From: Amoebophrya sp. A120
Lineage: Eukaryota; Sar; Dinophyceae; Syndiniales; Amoebophryaceae
Reading direction: 5' to 3'
Length of the DNA: 64,000 nucleotides
NCBI GenBank assembly: GCA_905178155.1
Contig: CAJINV010000004.1
Coordinates: forward strand, 10,647,655 to 10,711,654
The position numbers and the translations under genes were made by a program. Below are positions 1-12,800 of this stretch, piece by piece. Each line of letters opens with the position of its first letter. Positions within the stretch are counted from its first letter, which is position 1. The notes below the pieces were generated by a model. The model did no database searches, was not told the origin of the DNA, and was given only the letters and a program-made list of their open reading frames with translations.

Positions 1-92
1 ATGCATGACAGGATTTGTCTGCCATGCAGAACATATTTCTCATGCTGTCACCGGAAGACACCTACACTAACACAGTTTTTTTTTTATTGGAG

Positions 93-3000
93 AGCGGCGC
101 GTCCGCGTCGTCGTCGTCGTCCAATGTGCGTCTGTTTGGCGGCGGCGGACTGGCGAGGCCGAACGTGAAAGAGGAAAGCAATTTGTCGGGTATGGTGGGC
201 AACAACGACGGAGACCATCGTGAGAACAACGGCAACGACGGTAGTGCTCCCGCAAATTTGCAAGACGGCAGCAAGGCCAAGTCGGAGAACAAGTTGCTAT
301 CTGGCAATTTGGACGAGAATGACATCGAAGATCAGGCAGCGAAGAAGAACGAGGAGAAAAAGCGTAAGGCACAGCGGAAAATGTATCCCAAAGGAAAGTA
401 CACCCAAACTAGAAAAAAAAAAATTGTAAGTATGTATTTTTTTGAGAAAGTGTTGGTGTACTTTTCTGGAGGATAGAATGCCCACCTTGAAGCGGTCAAA
501 GTTTCTGGATCCGAAAAACGGCATCTGGAAGATCAAAAACGAATTCGCTTCGCTCATGATCGAGCCTAGAAAGATTGACGAGGCAAAAATAAAAATTTTC
601 AACAAGTCCGCGATCGACCTGCAAGAGGCAGCCAAGAAACACAAGTGCTACTGGAAATCCCACGACGCCAAGCCACACGAAATCATCTACGACATCGGGA
701 AACGGGTATTTTTCCGTAGGGGGCCCTTTAATCCATGAAAGGAATGTAGTACAGCTGCTGCTGCACCCCCATGATCAAGAAGGTCAGACCGCAGGAGAAC
801 AAGCATGAAAGTAGAAATTGTTACTTCAATTAGATCAAATGCAAAACAACTACAGGTATCCCTGACAGCAATCCACTTTACGTTACGTGGGTGCGACAAG
901 GACAATATCAGCTACAATCCGAAGGGCGTGTCCGTCTCTTACGCACAAGAAAAAGAGCTCGCTCCCGACGCCCAGGCCTCCTGGTTGCCCGCGAAGAGAG
1001 TCTTCTGCCCGAAGGAAAATAAGGAGCTCGAGGTACTCGCATTTTGGGTTTTCTTTGGAAGTAGCAGCAAAAATATTTGAATCAGATAATCCTTTCGTGC
1101 TGGCTTATTAGAAAATTTTGCACCAACAAGACGTGTCTTTTACATCTTACATATATCTCCATCTTCCCTCTAACAACCAACACGAAAGGTTTCCTGGCGA
1201 TGCGAAGTGCCAGCGAGGTACTGATATCAAAGGGAAAAGTGCCTGTACACCAGGACCTGGATGCAATTGTCTTGCAAAAATTCTCAATGGAAACACTCCC
1301 TATTTTCTTGCAGGTGAAAAACATCAGCACAAGTTTTTCATTCAGAATAAGTAGAAAAATCTGCGAGTGCGTTGAGCAACAGTGGAGCTTGGCATGTCAA
1401 TAGGTGCTTTGCGCGCCTAGAATCTTAATCATGAAGCTGCCGAGTCCTTTGATGCAATAGAAAAAGTTAGTACCGGAGCGCCGTAATTCTTTTTTTCACC
1501 TGAGAAAAAGTTCGGAGCGCCCGAGGATGTATGACAGCGATGGCTTCGGTCCGCCTGGCTCCGCTACCTGGGTGGCGGCCTGACCGTCTGCGGAAGAAGT
1601 TCCAAAAGCAGGTTTGGCGTGGTTCGTGGCTCCTGCAATCGGATGCACAAGACAAAAAGTTTCCATTTGCAAACTGGGCATGATCTGATAAGATATGTTC
1701 CACTTCTTCTGGAGGGGATGCGGCACACCTTTTCACTATGATAACTAGCGGGTAGAATTCGAGCAGGCGTGGGACGACGCGCCGCACATGATCATCAGTG
1801 CCTGCAAGCTGATGGAGGCTAACAAGAAAGAATTCGGTAAGAAGGGCAACGAGTACGAGGATTTGTTCCAGATTTTGGATTATTTCCGAAAGTTCGCCAA
1901 ATCCTGCGACCAGAACCTGCATTTAGAGGATTTCATTCGGCACAGCGAGAACACTATCCGAAGTTGTAAAAACGTGCCCACCGCGGCCTCGCGAAAGGCA
2001 AGGGGGGATATTGTGTTGAGACCAGGTCCGGAACCTTGTTTTGGGACTCGCGCATGACAAACTTGGCGTTGGAGTGTACTAGTCGTGCGTTGCTGGTCCA
2101 GACGGGTCACACATCCCGTCTCTTATCCGGATGAGCGCATGACAGATTTTTTCCAAACACGACTAGAAAATACCTCTCATCGTTGACGAGCTGCACAAGT
2201 CTGGAGTGGGGCCGTTTTTACATAGGATAAGCATTCTGACCAAAACAACAATCGACGAATTAGAGGAGCAGATGGAATATGCAGTGCAAAAACATTATGT
2301 TTGGGTCTGGAAGACGAACCTCGCTACGGTACGTCGTCCTTCGCTCTCCCGCCTCTCTGGGTCAAAATGTAAAAGTGAAACCTGCATGAAAACAAACCTC
2401 GCAATTTTATTCCAGACCCGGACGTTTACATTTTTACACTGCATATGGAAAGCGGCGAAAACAACCGGGCAAAAAAACAGAAGCTGCCGCCGCCCAGAGC
2501 GTATCCTGCACAAAAGTTTAATTTATCGTGCTAGCCCGACTAACTGGAATTGCACTTTTGCTTATGCCTGACCGATTTTTTTTCTGACCTAACCCACCTG
2601 CACGAGAAACCTCATTCTTCCTCCTGGAATGTTGATATGAATTTGTGATGTAATAGCAAAGTCTGCGATAGTACTCCTGTAAAAATGCATAAACCATTGG
2701 CCTGGAATCTCCGGTGCGTGCACAAAAATCCGGACTTCGCACCGCCCGAGCCGGTGGTGGACGGTGGGTGGGGAAACAGTGGGGTCAAGGCGGAGGCAGG
2801 TACTCAAACAGTACTCGCTAGAGCTGAGAACTAGTTAGGGAAACTTTACTTTTCGTATTCGCCCTTATTATCGTGAGAAGTTGTGGGGTCGTTTGTTCGA
2901 TTTTGAAGCAATGTTTTATCTTCCTCACACAACAACAATTACAGGCGCAAACCAGGAGGGCAACGACGGAGACGACAACCTGAACGCGCCGGATGATCGA

Positions 3001-3733
3001 GACAACAAGAAAGCGGATGAAGACGAGATGATGAAGGACTCCGAGGAAGCGCATAGAAAAGCGGAGGAAAAGGCAAGAAAAGCGGAGGAACAGGCAGCAC
3101 GTGACAAGCTTGTGGAGGAAACCGCCAGAGAGATGGCGGCTAAGCGGGCGCTGCGGGCGCAGAAGAAGCTCGAAGAGGAGCAGAAAAAGCAGGCGGATAT
3201 CAACTACAACCATGTCTTTGAAATAAATCTGTATTGCATAAGCAGCAAGCCGCGCCTCACTCTCGTCAACGTCATGCAAATAGTCGCAGCTTGTTTTATG
3301 CGTGCTGTGTATGAGAAAGCGTGAAAAAAATTTCAATTTGTCTTCGCTTCCCTGCAGTTAGAGGCAAACTCAATCAGAACCATTCAGCATGACAAGTTTA
3401 TTGCAGACCTCCCAGACATGTTTGCAATTCATAGCAAAGGCGGCCAACGCAAAGCTGTCGGAGGAGGAGAAAAAGCGCATCGCGGAAAGACGCGCGGCAG
3501 CACTGGCGAAAAAGAAGGAGCTGATGGAGCAGAGAGCGCAAAATGGAGGACAAGCTGCTTCACAGGTGGGAGGAAATCGGGAGATGAGTGTCGCATCCGT
3601 ACAACCGGCACCACAGACCACGACGAGCTTGTCCGAGGAGCAGAAGAAGCGCATCGCGGAGAACAAGGCGAAGGCGTTGGCCATGAAAGAGCAGAAGAGA
3701 AAAGAGGCGGAGGAGAGGCAGAAATCGGCGTAA
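93..3733 (+). CDS. Coiled-coil nuclear protein with two RPA-binding-like motifs, possibly Swi3/TIPIN-like (5' partial)
   Basis: Exons I support: 93-383, 481-705, 856-1032, 1749-1954, 2178-2277, 2451-2501, 2733-2799, 2945-3197, 3439-3733. They join in frame to about 554 residues; the true start is probably upstream of the window. Five gaps are introner-like elements and three (706-855, 1033-1748, 2800-2944) are GT-AG introns. The segment encoded at 1749-2200 contains FGKKGNEYEDL then a hydrophobic helix and an EDFI motif, reminiscent of the Swi3 domain of TIPIN/Csm3. Near the C-terminus, after an acidic region and a long Lys/Glu/Ala coiled coil, two copies of an LSEEQKKRIAENKAKAL-type helix occur (about residues 464-486 and 521-545); such helices bind RPA32 in TIPIN and SMARCAL1. 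A fork-protection role is inference. The coiled-coil/RPA-motif description is firmer than the family name. Confidence 0.55.
384..475. mobile_element. Introner-like element, shortest copy (92 bp)
   Basis: Ends are TATCCCAAAGGAAAGTACAC and the inverse of TATCCTCCAGAAAAGTACAC, an imperfect terminal inverted repeat. Flanked by aaatg (379-383) and gaatg (476-480), one mismatch. Excision of element plus one flank joins RKM to PTLKRS in frame. Confidence 0.75.
1955..2172. mobile_element. Degenerate introner-like element
   Basis: Begins TATCCG and ends AAAATA between two exons of the Swi3/TIPIN-like gene. Terminal repeats and target duplication are weak (aacac / cctct), but removing 1955-2177 joins the exons in frame and the interior carries the GCATGACA word typical of the other elements. 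It may instead be an ordinary intron with other boundaries. Confidence 0.45.
2278..2445. mobile_element. Introner-like element, family A, diverged
   Basis: Family A terminal repeat in diverged form: left TATGCAGTGCAAAAACATTA followed by GTTTGGGTCTGG, right CCAGACCCGGACG to TGCATA. Exact 5-bp target duplication tggaa at 2273-2277 and 2446-2450. Excision gives EEQME-SGENN in frame. Confidence 0.85.
2502..2727. mobile_element. Degenerate introner-like element
   Basis: Starts TATCCTGCACAAAA immediately after an exon. The right end is degenerate but contains TGCGTGCACAAAA. Flanks gagcg / atccg match in two of five bases. Removing 2502-2732 joins PPPRA to DFAPPEP in frame. Boundaries are inferred mainly from frame. 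Confidence 0.4.
3198..3433. mobile_element. Introner-like element, family A, diverged
   Basis: Left end TATCAACTACAACCATGTCT, right end CCCAGACATGTTTGCAATTC then ATA: recognisable family A termini. Flanks gcgga / gcaaa are only partly alike. Excision of 3198-3438 keeps the coiled-coil frame open into the first RPA-like motif. Confidence 0.7.
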
Positions 3734-4402
3734 AGGAAACTTTAGAAATGTGTTATGAGTTGTCTTCTGAAAGGTTCTTGTGGCAAGTGTCAGCAGGAGG
3801 AGCTGTGAGTTGATACAGATCGTGGATACAGCTCGTGGAGCTGTGAGTTGATACAGCTGTGAAGTCGAGAGGATTCAGAAATACCGTGATGGTCGACATG
3901 AAGAAGAAACTCCGTGCAAGTGCTGGCGCGCTTTTGTGCCTGGTGTTGCTCCTTCACCGGTTGCACTTGTGTGTACTTGTGGATGGGTTGTAGCAGCACA
4001 ATTCTTTCGTAGCGTTGAGAGATATTGCAGCTTGTCTCGTCTTTCTATCGCAAAAGCCGCCCAATATCAGAGAGAAAGTAAGTGTGAGCGTAGATGAGCA
4101 AAACAAGTTTGAGCCAAAAGCCGCTTTTCGTAGAGGTCGTTTGAGGGCATGAAAACAAAATCGCTTTTTCGTATTTGTACGTAATTCCGGCATGACAATA
4201 AATTGTATCACCACCTCGTAGTTTTATTCAGAAGTACCTACCTAGAGAGGGTGATCCAGAAAACGTTTTCATCTGTAAAAAATTACCCCTACAGTCGTTC
4301 GGACATAGTAGTTCCGTTGCTTTGCGGCAACTACAGAAGCGACCGATCCAGCCGAATCAGATAAAACGAAAGAGACAACACCAAGGGTCATTCGTCAACC
4401 TC
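3734..4402. other. Intergenic spacer with a short direct repeat
   Basis: Separates the Swi3/TIPIN-like gene from the first transporter. Near 3800-3862 the phrase GAGCTGTGAGTTGATACAG occurs twice in direct order. I see no convincing gene, RNA or promoter. Confidence 0.6.
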
Positions 4403-7400
4403 ATGTCGTCCACCGGCGGCAAGCTGGATGCGTCTTCGGACGGTGCAGACTTGCACCTGACAACGACCAAAGACGTGATATCGTCGTCCGGGCGCACAAA
4501 TGATTCCTCATCCGCACGGAAAGGAACAAATAACACCGGCACCAGCAAGACGAGCACCCCCCTTATGAAATGTAAAAATGTCTGGGTCTGGATCTGGAAG
4601 AATGCAAGTTTGTCATGCTTGTCTGGCATGACTCGGAAATCTGTGATGCATAAGCACGAAAAAGCCTTCTTGCCTGTCATGCAAAAACGCAGTTTGCCAT
4701 GCGGAATACGTAAGACATGGCAGCCCAGAAATTTGTCATGCATAGCTGCGTATTGCAGTGCGTCTATCATTCATTTTTAGCATTACAAGTTTCCAGACCC
4801 AGACATTTTTACATTTGATACCCCTGAGCCTCCACGTCTCCGACTGGATCGAACTGTTTGGTTTTGGCTGGGGCCATATCAACTGCAAAAATGTCTGGGT
4901 CTGGAAGAATGCGAACTTGTGATGCGTGTTGCGGATCGTACAAAAATCAGTGTTGCATGACTTGCAAAAGGTCCCCATTTCTGGCCATGTTGAGAGGGCA
5001 TTTCTCATGCAGAATAGGCATCACCAAGGGGCTGCAGAACCTGTGATGCTAGGCCCTGCATTCCAGACCAGGCGAAGCTTGAAAAACTGCATGACAAATC
5101 TCGGAATCTTCCAGACCCAGACATATTTGCATTTGATAGGCCAGGTGAAGATTTTGAACAACGTGGGCGGGATTTGGCTCGCGGACGGCGCGGAGCTGCT
5201 CCTACTGTCCGCGTTAATCCGCGCAGTGTCTTTGGAGTGGGACTTGAACGCCGCGGAGCGGGGCGGGATCGTCTCTGTCGTGTTCATCGGTGTTCTGCTC
5301 GGAAACCTGCTTTCTGGCACGTTGGGCGACGCGATCGGTCGGCGGGTGGTGACGCTAGCCGGGTTTCTGTTTATCGTGGTCTTTTCCGTCTTGTCGGTCT
5401 TCGCCTGGTCCTTTTACAGCCTGGCTGCCTTTCGACTGGGCGTCGGAGTGGCATTTGGTATTTTTATCAGAAAAAATTGTTTGTTGCAGCATGGCTAATT
5501 GAAAATCGCACAGGTCCAACATTTTTGCTTTCCGTGAATATGTTTTGCCATCGTGTCAACGAAATAAAGCATTTTTGACGACACAAGTTAAGCAAGAGCT
5601 GCTCTTTAACAATAACAGGGATCGGGCAACCGTCCGGCGTGGCTTTGATGAACGAACTGGTCCCGGCGCACATTCGTATGGCGGTTCCTTCCCTCTGCAC
5701 GACCTACTTTGTTTGCGGCGAACTGTTCTCCATCTCCCTCATTTGTCTGAACGACCCGGACATGAAAGAGCTGAATTGGCGCGCTCTCGTCCTTTTCGGC
5801 GCCATCCCGTCCCTCATCTACGGAATTTGGGGACTTCACGTGCTGCGGGAGTCCGCGCTGTGGCTGCAAGGGAAAAACCGGACGGCGGAGGCGGTGGAAG
5901 TACTGGAGAAGATTCGGAGTGGCAACCGCGCTGCGGCGGCGAGTTCGTCCATTCTCCCGCCGATCAATTTTTTGCGTAAAATCCGTCGCGGCGAGCAGGG
6001 CAAAGCGTTGGCGCTGAAAAACGGGGTCAGCCTGGACGAAAACGTCACCGAAGCAGGAAACGAGGCGGCGAATTCCGTGTGGCGAGTCCCGCTCGTGCTG
6101 AAGGACCCCGAGGAGGACAAGGCCATGCCGTCGTCTCGTCGGGATATAATGACCGCCGGAGCATCAAATGCGGGACCAGCAGCGGCAGGCGACAATGGCT
6201 ACGCGGTTGTGGCGGTGGAAGACACGACCACGACCCGAAGTGCTGGAAATTATCATCCGCAAGTAGAACAAACGGGCGACACCGGCGGGCCGCCGGCGAT
6301 CGAAAAGTCGGAAGATGACTGGCTCCAGCGGTTCTTGTTGGTCATCTCTCCAAAATACTTCCCGACGACGTTTTTCCTCTGTTTCGCGCTGTTCACCTGC
6401 AACGTGGTCTTTTACGGTGGTTTGTACGTGTTTCCCCAAGTCCTCGCCGACATGGGTGAAACGCTACCCGTGAAACCGGCGATTTCCCTCATGATCGCCA
6501 CCTGCTTCGAGACCATCGGGGCCTGCTGTGCGTTTTTCGTCGGGTCGAATCTGCTGCGGAAACCCGCGCTGTCCGTTTGGCTCCTGTGCTCGATGTATCA
6601 AGTGTAAAAATGTCTGGGTCTGGAAGAGTGCGAACTTGTCATGCTAAATCTGAAGCATGCAAAAATCTGTGTTGCATGATAACCAAAAGCCGCCCAATTT
6701 CGACCAAGTCGGGAGGGAGTTTCTCATGCAGGATACGCATGAGAGAGATAGAGATTGCACAGAATCTGTCATGCTAGGTCCTGCATTCCAGGCTTCGTGG
6801 GTCATGGAAAAGCTGCGTGACAAATCGCGTATGCTTCCAGACCCAGACATTTTTACATTTGATACGATGTTCTGCGTCACCCTGTTCATCGCCGGCGTGC
6901 CGAAGGTTCTGCCCGGCCCGGAGACGAAAGCCGTGCCGGTTTTGGCCACGAGAACGAGCGCGTCTAGTGGTACGCCCTCCGGCGGCACAGGGTCATCTTC
7001 GTCTTTGTGGTCCGCCTCCCCGCACGAGCCGCCGATTGCGACTTCCACGGGCGTCACAGCCGCGGTGTCAGGCACTACAACTGGTGGAGAGCGGCTAGGA
7101 CCAGGAGCAGGAGCAGCGAGGCAAGAGGAAGTAGAGGACACCTCAAGTACATCTTGGGTCACTGCGCTTCTCGGGAAAAGCACGAAGAGTAAGCACAAGG
7201 ACGAGTATCTGCAGAAGGAACGCGTGGAACAAACTGCAGTGCCAGCTGCCACAACCAGTGAGAACACTGAGAGGGCTCAGCACAAGGAAAAACTCGCGTT
7301 GAAGAGCACACCGCTCGGGCCGGCGTTACTGGAGGACGAGGAAGAGACACCGCTGTCGGCGGGTGCAAGCCCCACGGCACCATCGGGCACAAATGATGCG

Positions 7401-8293
7401 GAGCGGTATGTGGTCGTGCCGAATCTGATTCAGAATTTTCTCGAGGTGGAGGAAGGAGAGAACAAAGACGCATCTACTTCTTCTTCACAAGACGCACAAC
7501 AGGAACGACAGCACAGTGGTGCATCAACTTCTTCTTCTACAGAGGGCAGCAACACAAGAAATCGCGGCCACAGAAGAGAAGTACCAGAGTCCCGTGGTTC
7601 AAATTCTTACACAGGAGCTGCCGCCCAGAAGCTCTTGCAAACACAACAGAAGAACTCGGCCTTGGCAGCGCACGAAGTTGTACAGTCTGCCCAGGAGCGA
7701 GAGGCCAAGCGGCTGGAGCTGGACGAGAAGCTGGGACACCGGACGCACGTCACGGATCTGCTCCTCCAGATTGGCCTGTGTGGACAGAAGGTCACCGTCG
7801 TCATGGGGTTTGCGCTGATCACGCTGTTCGCCATCGAATCCTACCCCACGCACTGCCGCGCCACCGGGGTCGGTGCGGGGATCGCGACCGGGCGGCTCGG
7901 CGCGATAGCGGTCCCGCTAATCTACGAGGGACTCAAAGAGTCGACGGGCACGCACGAGGCGTTTTTCGTCTTTGTGCTGGGGCTGATGTTCACGTCGTTG
8001 ATGCTGGTATACTGGCGTGGTTCAATGTTGAGTGTACGGTTTGGTTGTTTGTAAACATGATTGAAAGCGTAGTTGGAACGGCGTAAGGATTTGATCAACC
8101 CATTTTTATATGTTTCTAAAACCACAAACAGCTTCTCTTCCTGCCCCTGCGAGAGACCTCTGGCGCCTCTCTCGACGACGTGGACCAGGAAGTCGACAGC
8201 GGGAAGGAAACGCGCATGGCTTTCGATTATTTGTTCCGGACTAGTAGCAGCAAAGACGACGCGCCGCTTCTCCCCATGCCGAACACGCTGTAG
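4403..8293 (+). CDS. Major facilitator superfamily transporter, SV2/organic-ion type, tandem copy 1
   Basis: Exons 4403-4563, 4826-4876, 5144-5457, 5619-6595, 6870-8006, 8132-8293 join to 933 residues. The start is the first ATG in the open frame of exon 1. MFS signatures include GIWLADGAELLLLS in TM1, GDAIGRR in the TM2-3 loop, GIGQPSG after TM4, and ESYPTHCRATG...GRLGAI near TM11. Two long disordered insertions sit in the central TM6-7 loop and between TM9 and the late helices. An integral-membrane solute carrier is expected; the substrate cannot be read. Three introns are introners (4564, 4877, 6596) and two are GT-AG (5458-5618, 8007-8131). It is paralogous to the gene at 9806-15391 and in the same orientation. 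Confidence 0.9.
4564..4820. mobile_element. Introner, family A
   Basis: Left end TATGAAATGTAAAAATG then TCTGGGTCTGGA; right end TCCAGACCCAGACATTT to TTGATA. Exact target duplication cccct (4559-4563, 4821-4825). Excision joins TSKTSTP to LSLHVSD in frame in transporter copy 1. Confidence 0.95.
4877..5138. mobile_element. Introner, family A
   Basis: TATCAACTGCAAAAATGTCT left, inverse right ending TTGATA. Exact target duplication ggcca (4872-4876, 5139-5143). Excision gives FGFGWGQVKILNN, which aligns without gaps to MGMGKAQLVISNL of the tandem paralog, independent evidence that the exact unit removed is element plus one target copy. Confidence 0.96.
6596..6864 (+). mobile_element. Introner, family A, subfamily A1
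   Basis: TATCAAGTGTAAAAATGTCT left, inverse right ending GATA. Exact target duplication cgatg (6591-6595, 6865-6869). Excision joins WLLCSM to FCVTLF in frame. The interior closely matches 42438-42699, and 56829-57102 in reverse orientation; I take this copy as the plus orientation. Confidence 0.96.
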
Positions 8294-9805
8294 ATCTTCG
8301 AGGATGACCGGCCATACTGTGTTGAGTAGCGCTGGTGCCCCCGCGGAGGACCATGCTGCGGAGGGATGACCATCGGAGCATCAACATGCTGCGAAGTGCG
8401 GAGCTCTTTCACCACACGACCCTACCAGAGAACTTTTTCAACCAGGAGAGACTCATCTTGAGTTCTTGCTGTGTTTTGTTTTTTCCATGAGATGAAGTCG
8501 TCCTTTTCTTCGCGAACTCACAGTTCACTCGGGCGTCATGGGTTTTCTTCCTCGACGAGTGCGGACATAGCGCAGATCTTCACGACCCTCGATTTGCAGT
8601 ACTAGTTCGTTCTTGGGTCGGTTGCCCTTGCCGCCGTCTGATCGTCCAGAACAAGTGGTGCTTTCCGTTCGAGCTAGTTTCGGCGTTTTTTTCTCGTCTC
8701 TGTTTCAATTTTTTTTGGTACGCAGAAATGCTTGCTAACGTTTCCATCAAGTGCTTTGTTCGCGTTAATATTTCCTCAAAAGTTTCATAATACGTGAACT
8801 TTTCTCCCTTATGCAGATGATGCAGCACACTTTAATCCACAATCCACAATTACTGACTCGAAGATTGATTGACCCAATTCAGAGCTTAGCTAAACGGCAA
8901 GGGTCACCCGCCACAAGCCCTTCGGGCCTGAAGTTGCACCAGTTGCTCCTGGTGCGAGTGGTCCATTACCATCTCGTGTACGAGACCTTTCCCACCTTGC
9001 TAAGGAAAAGAACTTTTTAAACCTCAATGCCGACGATAATGTCGTTTCCCACGCGAACTCTATTTTGCTTGTTTTGAAGACGTTAAAATAAAAACGAAAC
9101 GACGCAGCGGCTACTTGCATATAGTATCCGCGAGATGCTAACCCTGACACGCTCTTCGAGCGGTCAAGCTGTAAGTGTACCGCGAGCGTCTGGGAGCGAA
9201 GGTCGAGATAGTATTGCAAGTAAGTAGAGTTGTATTGAGGAGGACGTACGCCGGTGGCTGCACTGCTGCTACGCAAACGTTATCACAGGTGAAAAGAGGG
9301 AACAAGAACTTGGCATAAAACTTGTTCAATCTTCTAGGTGAGAGTTGCTTGCTTGCAGCGAAGGGCGAACATGACAAGCTTCCGTATTTGAGGGTGTGAT
9401 GCAGAGTGTGAGGGGAAAAATAGTGCGAATAGAAATATTTCACTTCTTGTAAAAAAAAAGATGTAGCCCGTCACGTGCGAATGCCAAAATCAACTTTCGC
9501 TGTACTAGAAAGGCCGGAAGTTGTGTTGAGAAGATTGATCAGAGGTTCTGCGATGACGCATCTGTTCATCTAGAATGAAGCGACGACCGCGTTAGTGCTC
9601 GGGTCGGTAGACTACAATGAGCAGAGCTATTCGCCAGCTGAGAAGACGTGGAAATCCCTGAAGAGCCACCCGGTTGTTCGGATGGAGCGGGGCGAAACGG
9701 CAGGTTTGTCCAGCAGACGCATAGAACTCCACCTACGGGCTCGGAGGGACTCCTGCATCAAGACTCCGTTGCTTTATTTCATCCAAACTCCTAAACCACG
9801 AAAAC
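8294..9805. other. Intergenic spacer between the two transporter paralogs
   Basis: About 1.5 kb with no convincing coding region; the open frames on the minus strand are short and unsupported. Around 8908-8960 two adjacent stem-loops can be drawn: AAGCCC-TTCG-GGCCT and GCACCAG...CTGGTGC. It presumably holds the 3' region of copy 1 and the promoter and trans-splice acceptor of copy 2, but I cannot place these. Confidence 0.5.
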
Positions 9806-12800
9806 ATGGCCGACCTGGCGGAACAACAAGTGGCCTCTTCAGCAGGTCCTCCTGCGCACCAGCAGGGCGGGACTACGTCTACGACGAAGTTTTCCACTAC
9901 TTTCGGCGCGAAAAGGATGAGCTCTTTCACTTCAGCGATAAACCCTTTTATGAGCAACAATCCGTCAACATCTGCGTACGAGGACAACAAGCTGCAATTG
10001 GAAGTCCACGAGTGGGTGGAGGTGATGGGCATGGGCAAGGCGCAGCTGGTTATTTCCAATCTCGGGTACGGCATTTGGCTGATGGACGGCGCGTATGCAT
10101 TGCAAAAATGTCTGGGTCTGGAAAAGTGGAACTTGTGTTGCATGTCTTGCATTCCTGAAAAATCTGTATTGCATACCTAGCAAGAAAGGCGCTACTTTTT
10201 CGTCCTACAAAAACGCAGTTTGTCATGCGTGCTACGCATCAGACGGCGTCAAGTATACTTGTCATGCTTGGCTGCACTTGAGAGCGCCAGTCTTATCCAA
10301 GCTTTAGCATCACAAGTTTCCAGACCCAGACATATTTGCAATCCATAGCGCGGAACTGATCCTGCTCTCGTCCCTGATCCGGGCGGTGGCGCAGTATTGA
10401 GAGGAAAAATCCCCCCTCCCCATATCGAAAAGGTATATTTGCAAAAATGTGTGTTGCGGATTTGAGGGCACAAATCACATCTGTCTTGCAAGAAGGCAAA
10501 CCCAGAGAATCCGCTGCCTTAGGGAGGCGATTTGTAATGCTGTTTCACCTACATGGCAGGCCTCTCTTATGCCAAGAGCCTGCAACAAAACACCCCTACG
10601 CAGGCTGGGGCTTTGCCTGTAGTGCCTCGCTGCAAGACAGGGCTGATTTGTGTACACAAATCCAGCAACAGAAGTTTCCGTTTCAATATGGGGAGGGGGG
10701 ATTTTTCATTTTGATACGCAGGAGTGGCAGTTCACCTCCATGGAGCGCGGCATCGTGGTGGGCATCGTGTTCTTCGGGGTGCTGGTGGGCAACGTGCTCT
10801 CCGGGTCCGTGGGCGACTCCCTCGGGCGCCGGTCCGCGGTGCTGGCTAGCTACCTGCTGGTCGGGATCTTCTCCGTCGCGAGCGTCTTTTCCTGGGACCT
10901 CTACTCCATCTGCTGTTTCCGGTTCGGCGTGGGCTTCGCGTTCGGCATCGGGCAGCCCAGCGGCATCGCGCTCGCAAACGAAACGGTGCCAACGGACTGG
11001 CGGATCTTCTTGTCCTTCGTCGGGGGAACCTACTTTGTGCTGGGGGAAATGTACTCCATCGTGCTCATCTGCTACGACGACATCCACATGCAGGATTTGA
11101 ACTGGAGGTAAGTGCTACCTGTTATCCTGCACATGGATTCATCATCGCTTTTTGTTTCTGCTGGCGATGTGATGTAGTCGCCATGGTGGAGATGTGATGT
11201 CGTGTGAGGATGATGAAATCCATCGTGTGTGGTGCATTTGTTCAGCAACAAAGACAGGAGCGATGAACTTGTTCTTTTGAAACGGGCCAATTTATTTTGC
11301 TCAATCCAAATTAATCCACCAGGTGGCTGATTTTGATGGGAGCGGTTCCCAGTCTGCTTTGGGGCGTCGCCGCGCTGCTCCGCCTCCCGGAGTCTCCGTC
11401 CTGGCTGCACTCCAAGGGGCGTTTGCGAGAGGCCGTGGAGTGTTTAGACTGGATGCGGCGGCAGAACTTCGAGTGGCGCAAGAAGGGGTCGAGTTTGCAC
11501 GCGTCCACCGAGTTGGCGCGTACCATCGAGCAGTCCAGCGGGCTCTACCCGGACGATTTTGCGCCCCGCGTCGTGGCGGACGAGACCGAGCTGGCGCCAA
11601 ATTCCATTTGGCGCGTTCCCATACACTTTCATGAGGAGGACCAGGAGGGTGCTGCGAATGGCGGAGGCAGTGCAGCGAACGGCGGCAGTCGTAGAACCTC
11701 CGCTGCACCACTACATCGCGCAACAACTATGGAGGAAGCTGCGGAGGAAACGAAGACTGGCGACGCGGTGGCCGCACCTGCTGCGGGCGAGCTCGAACAG
11801 AAAGAGGGGGACGAGACTGGAGCGAAAGAAGCAGCAGGAGAACAAGCAGCTGCAGGAGCCCCATCGATGAATGGAGCTGCATCGGGTTCTGCGGGAACAA
11901 AAAATAAGCCTCCTCCTCTTCACGAGAACCACGAATACCACCAGCAACATCCCTCTTCGAAGAAAACTTTTATGCAGCGGTTCGTGACCGTCATTTTGCC
12001 GCCGCACGTTGCGACCACGTGTTTCCTGGTTTTCTCGACCTTCACCTGCAATGTGGTGTACTACGGCGGCATGTACGTGTTTCCCCAGGTCCTTGCCGAC
12101 ATGGGCGACACGCTGTCCATCCCCGCCGCCTACAGCCTGTTCATCGCCTGTTTCTGGGAGCTCCTCGGGGCCGCCATCGCTCTGGCGGTGGGAGATCGGG
12201 TGTCGAGGAAGAAGGCCATGGTGATCTGGCTCATTTCCGGCTCGACGTTCATTTTCATGTTCATCGCGGCGCTGCCGAGTCTGAACCTGGACGCGCTATG
12301 CATTTGCAAAAGTATCGTTTTGTACAAGTATGAAGTAGTGTGAACTTCTGACTTGGAAAATAGAATTTGTATAATGCTGATTGGCCTACGCCTAGGCCTG
12401 GGATGAAGCATGAGATTTGCAACTTTGTCATGCAAGAGCACTGCAATTGCTACGACTGCGAAGATACTTTGCCTAGGATACGCGCCCAGTCACGAACACG
12501 ATAAGACCGATATGAACTTTTCCTCTTCTCACCGGTACAACGACGGCGAAGAGGAGGTCGTCATAGCCCCGGCCGGCGCCGCGGCGATGGGCCCGCCGCC
12601 GTTGATGCGGCAGGACATTTTTCCGGCCACCGAGGACGCCGTTTTGTCCTCGAAGGCTGCCCCGAAGGAACCGGCGGCAGCGCAGGAGAAGGACCCTTTT
12701 ATACTCGGCAGGCTCGGCGCAAAGCAAAGCAAGAAGATCACGGTGCAGATAACGACGAGTAGTGAAAAAGCGGGCGGGGCAGGAGCGAAGGCGAAGGGTG

